A stretch of DNA of 64,000 nt, taken from assembly GCA_001799845.1 (NCBI GenBank), contig MGUG01000005.1, positions 43,662-107,661 of the forward strand. The letters run 5' to 3'. Positions within the stretch are counted from its first letter, which is position 1, and the number at the start of each line of letters is the position of its first letter. Source of the DNA: Elusimicrobia bacterium GWC2_64_44. GTDB taxonomy: Bacteria; Elusimicrobiota; Elusimicrobia; Elusimicrobiales; UBA9959. A program made the translations under genes and the position numbers. Of this stretch, positions 46,231 to 54,707 are shown one piece after another. The notes below the pieces were generated by a model. The model did not search any database, was not told where the DNA came from, and saw only the letters and a list, made by a program, of their open reading frames with translations.

Positions 46231-47619
46231 TCACTTCGTCTGTATAGCAAAAGAGAATTTGCTGCCTTTACCTTCTTCCGACTCTACCCAGATACGTCCC
46301 CTATGAAGTTCCACCGCCATTTTACACATAGCCAGGCCAAGCCCGAACCCCATGTATTTATGCTCCTCCAACTGAGTGTATTTCTCAAAGATTTCCTTAT
46401 GTTTATCCTTAGGGATGCCGGGCCCGGTATCCTCCACGCCGAACACCACCTCTCCGCCGGCCTCACTGCAGAAAAGCGAAACCTCCCCGCCATTTGGAGT
46501 GAACTTAAGTGCGTTCCCCACAAGATTGGAGATAACCCGCTCAAGAAGGACCACATCCGCGTTAAAATCAATTTTCGAGGGAGAAGGGACAAGCGAGAAC
46601 TTTATGTTCTTACGCGAAGCCAAAGGAGCGTACATCTCGAATACGCGGGCGCACATCTCCCCCGCATCCGCGGCGGCGGGATTAAGTTTCATCTCGCCGT
46701 GCTCCAGTTTTATGGTATTAAGGATATCCTCCACCATTCCGTTGAGCCGCATGGAAGAACGCAGGATGGCCTGCAGATATTTGCCCGCTTCGGGAGACGC
46801 GGGAACATACTGTTCCATCAGATGGGCATAGCCCTGTATGCTGGTTAGGGGCGCCCGCATGTCGTGGGTTATCATGTGGAAGAAAGTTTCGCGCGCGCTC
46901 TCTATCTCTTTTTCCACGGTGACGTCGCGGATAAGAATAACGCGCCCTGACCGTTTAAAAGTAGCCAGCAAGAACTGCCGCGAGATGACCCGAAAATTCT
47001 TACACACGTCGCAATCCCCGTCCGGGTCATGCACCGTAACCTCAGCCTTCAGATAGTTCTCCTGGGAAGCCATGAGCCCGCTCACTACGGGAGCGAACGT
47101 TTCGTGCTTTACCGATCCCGGCAGCACGATATTAGGGTCATGCTTGTCTATCCCCAGCAGGTCCAGCGCCCGCTGGTTGGAATATATAAGCAGCCCGCGG
47201 TCGTCCACCAGCATGACGCCGTCAGTTATGGTCTCTATCAGCGCCTGAGCCTTGGCGCGCTCTTCCACCACCTGGTTCAGGTGGAACGCCCTGTAAGCGT
47301 TGAGTTCTAGCATAAGCCGGTTCAGCGAGGAAATAAGAACTCTCGCCTCCGGCCATCCATCTTTGGGGATAACGGACTCGAGTTTATAATCCCCTGCGAT
47401 GAACCGTTTCACCCCCTGGGACATACCCGCCATGGGACGCGCCAGGCCGGCCAGGAGGGCCCATACTGATAATGACCCACAAAGAAAAACAGCAGCAGCG
47501 GCCAGCAAGAGCGCCTGCGGATAAGCGAGACCGAACCAGGACACTGCGGCGAAAAAGGCCAGAACAGGCAGCAGTGAAGCCGCGGCCACTATCAAAGTCA
47601 GGCGGTATATTATTTTCAT
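46231..47619 (-). CDS. Sensor histidine kinase with HAMP/PAS
   Basis: TM; FFHMITHDMRAPLTSIQGYAHLM; NLVGNALKFTPNGGEV; VEDTGPGIPKDKHKEIFEKY. Confidence 0.92.
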   Translation of the reverse strand: MKIIYRLTLIVAAASLLPVLAFFAAVSWFGLAYPQALLLAAAAVFLCGSLSVWALLAGLARPMAGMSQGVKRFIAGDYKLESVIPKDGWPEARVLISSLNRLMLELNAYRAFHLNQVVEERAKAQALIETITDGVMLVDDRGLLIYSNQRALDLLGIDKHDPNIVLPGSVKHETFAPVVSGLMASQENYLKAEVTVHDPDGDCDVCKNFRVISRQFLLATFKRSGRVILIRDVTVEKEIESARETFFHMITHDMRAPLTSIQGYAHLMEQYVPASPEAGKYLQAILRSSMRLNGMVEDILNTIKLEHGEMKLNPAAADAGEMCARVFEMYAPLASRKNIKFSLVPSPSKIDFNADVVLLERVISNLVGNALKFTPNGGEVSLFCSEAGGEVVFGVEDTGPGIPKDKHKEIFEKYTQLEEHKYMGFGLGLAMCKMAVELHRGRIWVESEEGKGSKFSFAIQTK

Positions 47620-47841
47620 AGAAGAGGATAGAACTTATCCTTACTCGGATTATACAAAATGGAGCCCGAAACAATCCCGAAGCCCAGAAATCCCATCGCA
47701 GAGCGGGATTTTCGGGATTTCCGTAGTAAAAAGTAGTATATTTCGGGGATATTCCCCAGCGTCCGACAGACAGTATTGCCACCCGGCCAATGGATTACCG
47801 GGTGTATTTATGTGTTTTAATTGCACCCACGGAGGACCACA

Positions 47842-48402
47842 ATGAACGTCCTGGTAATAGACGACGATCCGGTGTTCGCAACGCTGGTGAGAGAGATGGT
47901 CATCGACGCCGGCCACAACGCGAAAGTGGCGAATTCAGGCGAGGCCGGATTAACATGCTATAAGATCCGGCCTTTTGACATTCTAATTTGCGATTGGGCC
48001 ATGCCCGGCATCTCCGGCATAGATGTTTGCCGTAAGATCCGCGAGCTGCCCTCCCAGAATTACACGTACTTCATAATACTTACCGGGGAGAAGACCACCA
48101 GGGATCATTATGTGACCGCCATGAAAAACGGCGCCGACGACTTACTTGTAAAACCCGTCGACGCGGAAACCCTGATGTTCCGGCTGGCGGTAGCCGCGCG
48201 CATATGCCACACCACCAACCGTCTTACCCAGTTAGAGCATATGATATCCATATGCTCCCATTGCAAACGCATACGCAGGGACGACAATGTATACGAGCAG
48301 TTGCAAACATATGTTTCACGTTATTACAAAGTGGCGTTCTCACACGGGGTCTGCCCTGACTGCATGGAGAAGTTCTATCCGGATGTTGCCCCACCTACGT
48401 AA
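47842..48402 (+). CDS. Response regulator with C-terminal CxxC...SHGxCPxC zinc-ribbon-like domain
   Basis: MNVLVIDDDPVFATLV...ILICDWAMPGISG; ISICSHCKRIRRDDNVYEQLQTYVSRYYKVAFSHGVCPDCMEKFYP. Confidence 0.88.
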   Translation: MNVLVIDDDPVFATLVREMVIDAGHNAKVANSGEAGLTCYKIRPFDILICDWAMPGISGIDVCRKIRELPSQNYTYFIILTGEKTTRDHYVTAMKNGADDLLVKPVDAETLMFRLAVAARICHTTNRLTQLEHMISICSHCKRIRRDDNVYEQLQTYVSRYYKVAFSHGVCPDCMEKFYPDVAPPT

Positions 48403-48627
48403 GCGCGGACAGCGCACGCCCGGTTTTAAGGTTTCCGCAGAATCTGCTTCCAGAATAACATGAGGAACTGGCCCCGCCCCTCGCAGTAATCGTTGGGGCA
48501 AAGAGCTTCTCGCCGACGCGGTGCGCGTGGCGGATCACGCGATCAAACTACCGAGCCACTTCCATGGAAGTCCATCCGGGTCGCCCGGGCATTCAGCCGC
48601 GCAGGGCAAAAATACCTCCCTGAAACC

Positions 48628-48734
48628 GGTAAAAACACGGTAAAAATGCGTGGGCCCTGGCGGTAGGCCGGTTAACGGAGGACTCCGGGACCAAAGACAC
48701 TTCTGGAACCGCGTGGGATGGCGTAAATTATAAT
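48628..48734 (+). promoter_or_regulatory. Conserved upstream element E1 (48628-48703) + -10 TATAAT (48729-48734)
   Basis: GGTAAAAACACGGTAAAA...GGGCCCTGGCGGTAGGCC...GACACTTC, 25 nt, TATAAT; shared with E2-E5. Confidence 0.75.
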
Positions 48735-48769
48735 CAGCGGCAGAGACTAAGGGTTAAAGGAGAAAAGAT

Positions 48770-49639
48770 ATGAAGAGAATTCTAATAGCAGCGGTGATGC
48801 TGGGTCTCGCGGGCGGTGCTTACGCGGCGGACTTCGGCGATCTGGGCGGAGTGAAAGCGGCCGGCCTTAAGGCCCTGGCAGCGGCGGAAGGCATTGTTGT
48901 CCCAGAGGTGAATAAAGGCTATGTGGCAGGAAACGATGCTGTGGTGGGTACGCCTTCCAAACCGGTTGAGTATATCACCATTAATGGCGGGGAATTCCCG
49001 ATGGGAACCGACAGCGGCGAGAAAGGTTTTGAAGACGCCAAGCCGATACATGAGGTATCCATCAAAACCTTTGGTATGTCCAAAACAGCGGTTACAGTGG
49101 AGCAATACGCGGAATGCGTTATCAAAGGCGGTTGCACGGACCCGGCCACCGGAGCCTATTGCAACTGGGGCAAGACCGGACGCCAGTTTCACCCGGTCAA
49201 CTGCGTGGATTGGAATCAGGCGCAGGCTTACGCCAAATTCAAAGGCGCCAGGCTCCCCAGCGAAGCCGAGTTCGAATACGCGGCCACCAGCGGCGGCAAG
49301 AACCAGAAATACCCGTGGGGCAATGAAGAACCGACCAGCGAACTGGCAGTGTTTCATACCAATGGCACCATGCCGGTCTGCTCCAAGCCCAAGGGGAATA
49401 CGGCGCATGGTTTATGTGATATGTCCGGCAATGTCTGGCAGTGGATGCAGGACAAGTACCAGGATTCGTATAAAGGTGCGTCTGTTGACGGCAGTGCGGT
49501 TGAAGGTGCGGGCTCCGCCCGGGTGGTTCGTGGCGGCTCCTTCAACATCGGTGGCGCCAGATACCTGCGGGCCGATGGCCGCAACTACTACGGCCCCGGC
49601 GGCCGCCGCGGCAGCATCGGGTTCCGCCTTGTGAGGTAA
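48770..49639 (+). CDS. Secreted FGE/sulfatase-modifying-factor (CLec) domain protein with shared AADF leader
   Basis: MKRILIAAVMLGLAGGAYAADFGDL; INGGEFPMGTD; WNQAQAYAKFKGARLPSEAEFEYAA; HGLCDMSGNVWQWMQD; ARVVRGGSFN...IGFRLVR. Confidence 0.88.
   Translation: MKRILIAAVMLGLAGGAYAADFGDLGGVKAAGLKALAAAEGIVVPEVNKGYVAGNDAVVGTPSKPVEYITINGGEFPMGTDSGEKGFEDAKPIHEVSIKTFGMSKTAVTVEQYAECVIKGGCTDPATGAYCNWGKTGRQFHPVNCVDWNQAQAYAKFKGARLPSEAEFEYAATSGGKNQKYPWGNEEPTSELAVFHTNGTMPVCSKPKGNTAHGLCDMSGNVWQWMQDKYQDSYKGASVDGSAVEGAGSARVVRGGSFNIGGARYLRADGRNYYGPGGRRGSIGFRLVR
49541..49639 (+). other. Candidate DGR-type variable region at C-terminus of CLec domain
   Basis: FNIGGARYLRADGRNYYGPGGRRGSIGFRLVR; most codons at template-Asn positions are NNC (ATC, GGC, TAC, TAC, GGC, CGC, AGC). 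Confidence 0.4.
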
Positions 49640-49713
49640 GTGTTGTTGACCCTTGGACACTTGAACTTTTGGCCCTTGGTCTTGAATCAGTTGCAGTAAA
49701 ATCAGTTTGCGGA

Positions 49714-49758
49714 GGTAGCGCACCGGGCGCGTGCGTAAGCCGCGCCCGGTGCGCTACC
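49714..49758. repeat. Perfect 18-bp inverted repeat, 9-nt loop, no T-tract
   Basis: GGTAGCGCACCGGGCGCG-TGCGTAAGC-CGCGCCCGGTGCGCTACC. Confidence 0.9.
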
Positions 49759-49797
49759 GGAGCACTAGGAATATAAATCCGGAACCGCGGCGGAGAA

Positions 49798-50172
49798 ATG
49801 AAACTCAAGATTTTCACCCTGCGTTTAAATCCGGCGACCGGACTTTTCGACGAGGGTGAGCTTGCGAGTTTCCAGTTGGCCAAAGATGTGATCGAGATCT
49901 CGGAACATTTCCTTGTCCACGAAAAGACGCCGACACTTTTACTGGTCCTGCGTTACAGAGAGCTTCCGGATGGTGACGGTGCGCGCCGGCAACCGGAGGC
50001 CGCGCGCAAGGACTGGCGCGCGGAGCTTGACGCGCAGGGACAGCGGATCTACGACGAGTTCAGATCGTGGCGCGGCCGCAAAGCCAAACAGGAAGGTTTA
50101 CCGCCCTACCTAATCCTTAATAATCGCGAGCTGGCGGAATTAGTAATGAAGCATCCGGCGAACGGGAGATAA
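49798..50172 (+). CDS. HRDC-domain protein resembling DGR accessory HRDC proteins
   Basis: MKLKIFTLRLNPATGLFDEGELASFQLAKDVIEISEHFLVHEKTPTLLLVLRYRE; C-terminal IYDEFRSWRGRKAKQEGLPPYLILNNRELAELV (HRDC). Confidence 0.65.
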   Translation: MKLKIFTLRLNPATGLFDEGELASFQLAKDVIEISEHFLVHEKTPTLLLVLRYRELPDGDGARRQPEAARKDWRAELDAQGQRIYDEFRSWRGRKAKQEGLPPYLILNNRELAELVMKHPANGR

Positions 50173-50286
50173 AGGGGACATCCCAAGCGGTTCCAGAATT
50201 TAGGGAATTATTCGACCCACTAGGCGGGGCCCACCTTGTTTTACCGGCCTTTAAAGCCGTATGGAACGGACTGTTTAACAGTCCCC

Positions 50287-50985
50287 TCAATGCCCCGGGG
50301 CGATTAGTTTATATCCAAGTCCGCGTACCGAGGCTATCCTATCACCGAGCGCCCCAAGCTTCTTGCGAAGATTCATTACGGTCACATCCACGACTTTATG
50401 GCTGGCAGAATTGGAAGAAGTCTTCCAGACCGCTTCCAGCAGAAAATCCCTGGTGACAGGGATATTAGTCCTTTCCAGCAGCACGCGCAGAAGCTCATAT
50501 TCCATGCGGGAAAGCTGCACATTCTCCCCGCCGGCCTGCACCTGCCGTGCTTTCAGATCCATCGACAGGGCGCCGCATTCAAGCCTGTCGCCGCAGCCGG
50601 CCAGCTCCGGGCTACCCCGGCGCACCAAGCCGTCGGCGCGGGCCATAAGTTCCTCAATATCGAAAGGCTTTGCCAGATAATCGTCCGCGCCGAAACGCAG
50701 GCCAAGCACCCTGTCCTCCACCTCGCCCTTGCCCGTGAGCATTAGTATGGGGATAGTTCTGTAGCGGGAATCCTTTCTTAAAGTCAGGCAGAACTTAACG
50801 CCGTCCCCATCGGGGAGCCCCCTGTCGAGCACTATCAGGTCCGGCCTGGCCGTTTCAAGCTCTTTAGCTCCCTCCGCAAGGGTTTTGGCAACATGGACCA
50901 CGCGGCCCGCTTCCAGCATGGCCGCCTTCACCAGCTCACGGCAGGCGGGATCGTCCTCTATTATAAGCACCAGAATTTTACGCAT
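50287..50985 (-). CDS. OmpR/PhoB-family response regulator
   Basis: Receiver VLIIEDDP...LIVLDRGLPDGDG...LMLTGK...YLAKPF; winged-helix LSRMEYELLRVLLERTNIPVTRDFLLEAVW...RGLGYKL. Confidence 0.92.
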   Translation of the reverse strand: MRKILVLIIEDDPACRELVKAAMLEAGRVVHVAKTLAEGAKELETARPDLIVLDRGLPDGDGVKFCLTLRKDSRYRTIPILMLTGKGEVEDRVLGLRFGADDYLAKPFDIEELMARADGLVRRGSPELAGCGDRLECGALSMDLKARQVQAGGENVQLSRMEYELLRVLLERTNIPVTRDFLLEAVWKTSSNSASHKVVDVTVMNLRKKLGALGDRIASVRGLGYKLIAPGH

Positions 50986-51105
50986 ATCTTCTCCTGTACC
51001 GCAAAGAGCCCGGATTGAAACAAGAGGGCAAGAGACTGCTGGCGCCGTTTATGCAGTTGTCTGTTTTGCCGGTCGCGGCGCTGAGAATCTCCGCGCGGCC
51101 ACCCC

Positions 51106-51474
51106 TCATGCATGCAGGAGTTTTCTTACCACCGCTATTATTTGGTCCAGCGGCTGGGTCTTTGCCAGCGCCCCCCTGCAGTTGGGAAGCCTCCTGAACC
51201 CCTCCGCGAGCATTGGGTCCCCGGCCAGCGAGGATAACAGGATGAACGGGATGCCGGAGGTAGCCCGCATACAGCGTATACCCAGCGCCGCGTCATAGCC
51301 GCTCATATCTCCCAATTCATAATCCAGCAGTATGAGGTCCGGCAGATAGGTTAGCGAGTTCTTGATGCCCGCCTTGCCGCTGAGCGCGCTGTCCGCATCG
51401 TAACCCGCCTCGCGCAAAGCGCAACACAGCATCAGAGCAAACGGTTCGTTATCCTCTATGACAAGTATTTTCAT
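51106..51474 (-). CDS. Response regulator, receiver-only
   Basis: MKILVIEDNEPFALMLCCAL...LILLDYELGDMSGYDA. Confidence 0.88.
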   Translation of the reverse strand: MKILVIEDNEPFALMLCCALREAGYDADSALSGKAGIKNSLTYLPDLILLDYELGDMSGYDAALGIRCMRATSGIPFILLSSLAGDPMLAEGFRRLPNCRGALAKTQPLDQIIAVVRKLLHA

Positions 51475-51878
51475 TTTTGGCGCGATCCCGACCACGAAAA
51501 AAAGTGGCAGTTCATCCCAGAATAGGACAGCATCTCCGAAATGCAGGAAAGAAGCTCCCCTGAAGCCAGCGGCTTCCTGAACACGCGCACCCGCCCATTA
51601 CGGACCAGAAGGGGCCGTACACGCTCCGGCAGCCCTGTGACAAAAATTACCGGCACCCCGGCTCGGGATATTTCCCTGATTATCTCAAAGCCCCTTTCCC
51701 CTCCGCCAGCGGGGATGTCGGAGTCCAGAACGACCAGCTGGGGCAGAAACTCCCGGAACAAGAGGACCGCCGCGGTGGTATCGGCGGCGACACGCATTTC
51801 GTACCCGGCCTCACGGAACAATGCCTTATAAAATTCCGTCATCGCGATATCGTCATCTACGGCAAGGATACGTTTCAT
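51471..51878 (-). CDS. Response regulator, receiver-only (4-nt overlap with 51106-51474)
   Basis: RILAVDDDIAMTEFYKALF...LVVLDSDIPAGGGERG...VIFVTG...RVFRKPL. Confidence 0.85.
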   Translation of the reverse strand: MKRILAVDDDIAMTEFYKALFREAGYEMRVAADTTAAVLLFREFLPQLVVLDSDIPAGGGERGFEIIREISRAGVPVIFVTGLPERVRPLLVRNGRVRVFRKPLASGELLSCISEMLSYSGMNCHFFSWSGSRQK

Positions 51879-52254
51879 ACATCGTCAGTTTCCCTCGCCT
51901 CCCTTCCCTAGCGCATTTTTTTAAAATCCTGCGTGTAAACCGCCAATTTCACAATAATATCAAAAAGCAGTGCGCTTATTCCTGAATTCGGGCAGGTTCT
52001 TACCGCCCGGCGTGGCGCCGGGCTGGAGAGCGGCATTCACTCCTTGGGCAAGGACCGGGATATTGCGTCGTATTGATCCGCCTGCAATAGTCTAAAAAAA
52101 CTGAACCAGAACCAGAAATTAGGCTTGAAATACCACTAGTACCAGGACATCCCGGAGTGCAGAAGCGGCTTGGATAATATTTCAGATTTCACAACACGGA
52201 GTGGCGCCACCAGGCACTGCTTGTTCCCAAGCCCCGGAGTATCACACAAAACCA

Positions 52255-52361
52255 GGTTAAGGAACGGTAAAATTCTCTGGGCCCAGGCACTAGGCCGTTT
52301 AATTTAAAAACACGGGGCCTTGGACACTTCAAAACAGTCACGGCGGAACGTAGACTATACA
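52255..52361 (+). promoter_or_regulatory. Conserved upstream element E2 (52255-52330) + -10 TATACA (52356-52361)
   Basis: GGTTAAGGAACGGTAAAATTCTCTGGGCCCAGGCACTAGGCCGTTTAA...GGACACTTC, 25 nt, TATACA. Confidence 0.75.
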
Positions 52362-52432
52362 TATAGGAACGAAGGCCACAGCCAGACAGCCACTATATGG
52401 CCTGCACCTAAAACAATTACGGAGATTAAACC

Positions 52433-53329
52433 ATGAATAAAAAGATAATAACGGCGGTGATGGTAATGATGGCGGGGCAGGCTTATGCTGCGGAGTTCAG
52501 CGATCTGCAGGCCATTAAGGCCGCGGAGTTGCGCACGACGGAGACGGGAAGGATCCCCGCGCCGGAGCAGCCGGAGCCAGCGGAGAATACGCAGAAGGGT
52601 GCGGCCGAGATACAAAGCGCGGTGCTTAAGATCAGCAATTATTCCGAGAAGGAGTTCAGTGGAGCGTTTCTCAACACCAAAGAATTAGCGGACCTTACCA
52701 ACCAGATGAACTATATAGCCGGCCTTCCCGCCAGGGACATCCCCGTGCAGCTGCTGGGCTATCTGGAAGGGATGAGCGTTACCCTGCAGTACCAGCTCCC
52801 GAGAGGCCCGGTCGGACGCAATGTCTCCCCCGCCATGAAAGCGGCACGCGCCATGCAGGCCAAGGTAACCTCGGTGAAACAGCCGGATAAAGCCCTGCGC
52901 GGCAGCCTGACCTTCGCGGTCGGGAACGTTTCGCTAAAGCTGGCCCCGCTCAACTTCACCCCGGCAGCCGTAGACGCCAGCCTGACCTGCCGGTTCGAGG
53001 ACGGTTCCGGCTCGGTGGGCGCGCGCCCCGAACAGGAACTGCCTGTAAGGGTTTCGGGGACCGGCAACCTTTACCAGGTGGAGATCTCCGCGGGCAAGCT
53101 GTCAAAGTTCAGCCTGTTCACCGCTCCCAAGTCCTGCCAGTACGTGCTCAACGTACGTTCCGTCTCCGGCGTTTCCGGCAGCGTAACCCTGGCCGGGTCC
53201 GCATTCAACATGACGCGCGAGGAACTGAGCGAGCTTCTCTCCGACACGAGGCTCAACGAAGCTATCTCCGCCCAGAACCAGCCCCTCCGGCTTATGGAGC
53301 GGAACGGCTTTATAGTCTCCGTCAAGTAG
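52433..53329 (+). CDS. Secreted protein of unknown function with shared AAEF leader
   Basis: MNKKIITAVMVMMAGQAYAAEFSDLQAIKAAELR; 298 aa; terminator downstream. Confidence 0.7.
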   Translation: MNKKIITAVMVMMAGQAYAAEFSDLQAIKAAELRTTETGRIPAPEQPEPAENTQKGAAEIQSAVLKISNYSEKEFSGAFLNTKELADLTNQMNYIAGLPARDIPVQLLGYLEGMSVTLQYQLPRGPVGRNVSPAMKAARAMQAKVTSVKQPDKALRGSLTFAVGNVSLKLAPLNFTPAAVDASLTCRFEDGSGSVGARPEQELPVRVSGTGNLYQVEISAGKLSKFSLFTAPKSCQYVLNVRSVSGVSGSVTLAGSAFNMTREELSELLSDTRLNEAISAQNQPLRLMERNGFIVSVK

Positions 53330-53450
53330 CGGCCATTCCTGAGCGGCAGATGCCATTGTCCGCGGCGGCGCGGAGCAGCCCGACAAGTTCCCGTGTCGGG
53401 CTGCTTTTTCCCCCAAGGCCCGGAGTCTTACAGAAAACCAGGGTAAGGAA
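53291..53450 (+). repeat. Inverted duplication copy A (3' end of 52433 gene + terminator + start of E3)
   Basis: High identity to reverse complement of 55201-55362. Confidence 0.85.
53374..53409 (+). terminator. Intrinsic terminator
   Basis: AGCAGCCCGACA-AGTTCCCG-TGTCGGGCTGCT followed by TTTT. Confidence 0.9.
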
Positions 53451-53540
53451 CTCCCTGGGTCCAGGTAACTAGGTCGTTTAATTTTGAAACACGGTACCTT
53501 GGACGCTTCTGGGCGCGCAGTTCATAGCGTAAGCTATATA
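53441..53540 (+). promoter_or_regulatory. Conserved upstream element E3 (53441-53509) + -10 TATATA (53535-53540)
   Basis: GGGTAAGGAACTCCCTGGGTCCAGGTAACTAGGTCG...GGACGCTTC, 25 nt, TATATA. Confidence 0.7.
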
Positions 53541-53575
53541 CGGTGGCACAGACCGGCGGACAATAAAGGAGACAA

Positions 53576-53910
53576 GTATTCTGATAGCGGCGGTGATGAT
53601 AGGCCTTCCCGGCTGCGCGTATGCCGCTGATTTCAGTGACCTGGCCGGCGTAAGCCCCGCTGACCTGAAAGATATTGCAATGTCGGGGGATTCCGGCAGA
53701 TCTGTGGAAAACATAAGCGCGGTTATCGCTTGTTTTTCCAGAAGTCGATCTTTTTTCCTTCGCTTGGAATTTAAAAAAGCCGTCGCCGCCATCTGTTTTA
53801 TCTGTACTAGCAAAAAGCGGTGCGTTTTTATGAATTTCGCATGGTATTCCCCCGCGCCCGGCAGCAGTGGTCGGGCGGGTCAGTCATCAACCGGGGCGGG
53901 TTCTATTACA
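53576..53910 (+). pseudogene. Decayed AADF-leader family member lacking its start codon
   Basis: acaagtattctgatagcggcggtgatgata versus aaaagatatgaagagaattctaatagcagcggtgatgctg: ~8 nt containing ATG missing; then GLPGCAYAADFSDLAGVSPADLKDIAMSG. Confidence 0.65.
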
Positions 53911-53963
53911 GATTAAGCCAAGGGACGCCTCAAGTCGGGGGACTCTGGGCGGCCACCGCTGGT

Positions 53964-54707
53964 TCAATCAGGCAATTCGTCTACCGACAGGACTTTGATT
54001 TCATGTTCTCTCAGCGCCTGCTCGATGTAATATTTATGAGCGATGCCGACAGCGACAAGAACGCTCTTGTCGGGATACTTTTTTACCGTGTCCAGGATGT
54101 TTTTGGCGATGTTCTCATTCCGCATTCTCTCATACTCCTTTAAAAAAGCATACTTGGAATGTTTTTCAAAAACATCGTTCCTGAATCTGTCTTTGGCGGC
54201 CCACATCCGGGTGACATGTTCGGAATTTATCTCCCGGAAATCACTGCGGATGAAATAATCGTTTAATAATTTAAACATGCCGCCCAGGAGATCTATTTCT
54301 TTTTGCAGAGTCGCGTCATTGCTAGCCTGGTCCTGCAACTCTTCCCACTTCTTTCCTTTCTCATTGTCCCACCAATCAATGCCGCTGATCGGGATCCCGT
54401 CTTTTTGGGCGGCGGGAATAACGTATTTTTTAAAATCGTACGGGGTCCCGGTAAAGCTATTGTCTGCGGAGAATTTCGGCAAAGTTTCCACGCACAGCAC
54501 GTCCGGTTTAAGCTTCTCGTAAATTTGGCCCATTCTTTGATATGTATAAATTTTGGCCTTCTCGTGCGCCTGGTGTATTCCGCCTAAAACGAATACCCCA
54601 GTTTTCATTTTTACTTTCGAAGATGCCGGCATCTCGGCATGACTTTGGGCGAAAAATGAAAACATAATGATTGCAAGCAGTCTTAGCACCTTATTAGCCA
54701 ACACCAT
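53964..54707 (-). CDS. TraB/TIKI-like secreted protein, low-GC insertion
   Basis: Signal LRLLAIIMFSFFAQSHA; LGGIHQAHEKA; DVLCVETLP; NENIAKNILDTVKKYPDKSVLVAVGIAHKYYIEQAL. Confidence 0.6.
   Translation of the reverse strand: MVLANKVLRLLAIIMFSFFAQSHAEMPASSKVKMKTGVFVLGGIHQAHEKAKIYTYQRMGQIYEKLKPDVLCVETLPKFSADNSFTGTPYDFKKYVIPAAQKDGIPISGIDWWDNEKGKKWEELQDQASNDATLQKEIDLLGGMFKLLNDYFIRSDFREINSEHVTRMWAAKDRFRNDVFEKHSKYAFLKEYERMRNENIAKNILDTVKKYPDKSVLVAVGIAHKYYIEQALREHEIKVLSVDELPD

Noticed and set aside
48770-50285. Complete diversity-generating retroelement
   Set aside because: No reverse transcriptase ORF and no template repeat found in the window; only reported as a possible target locus or remnant.
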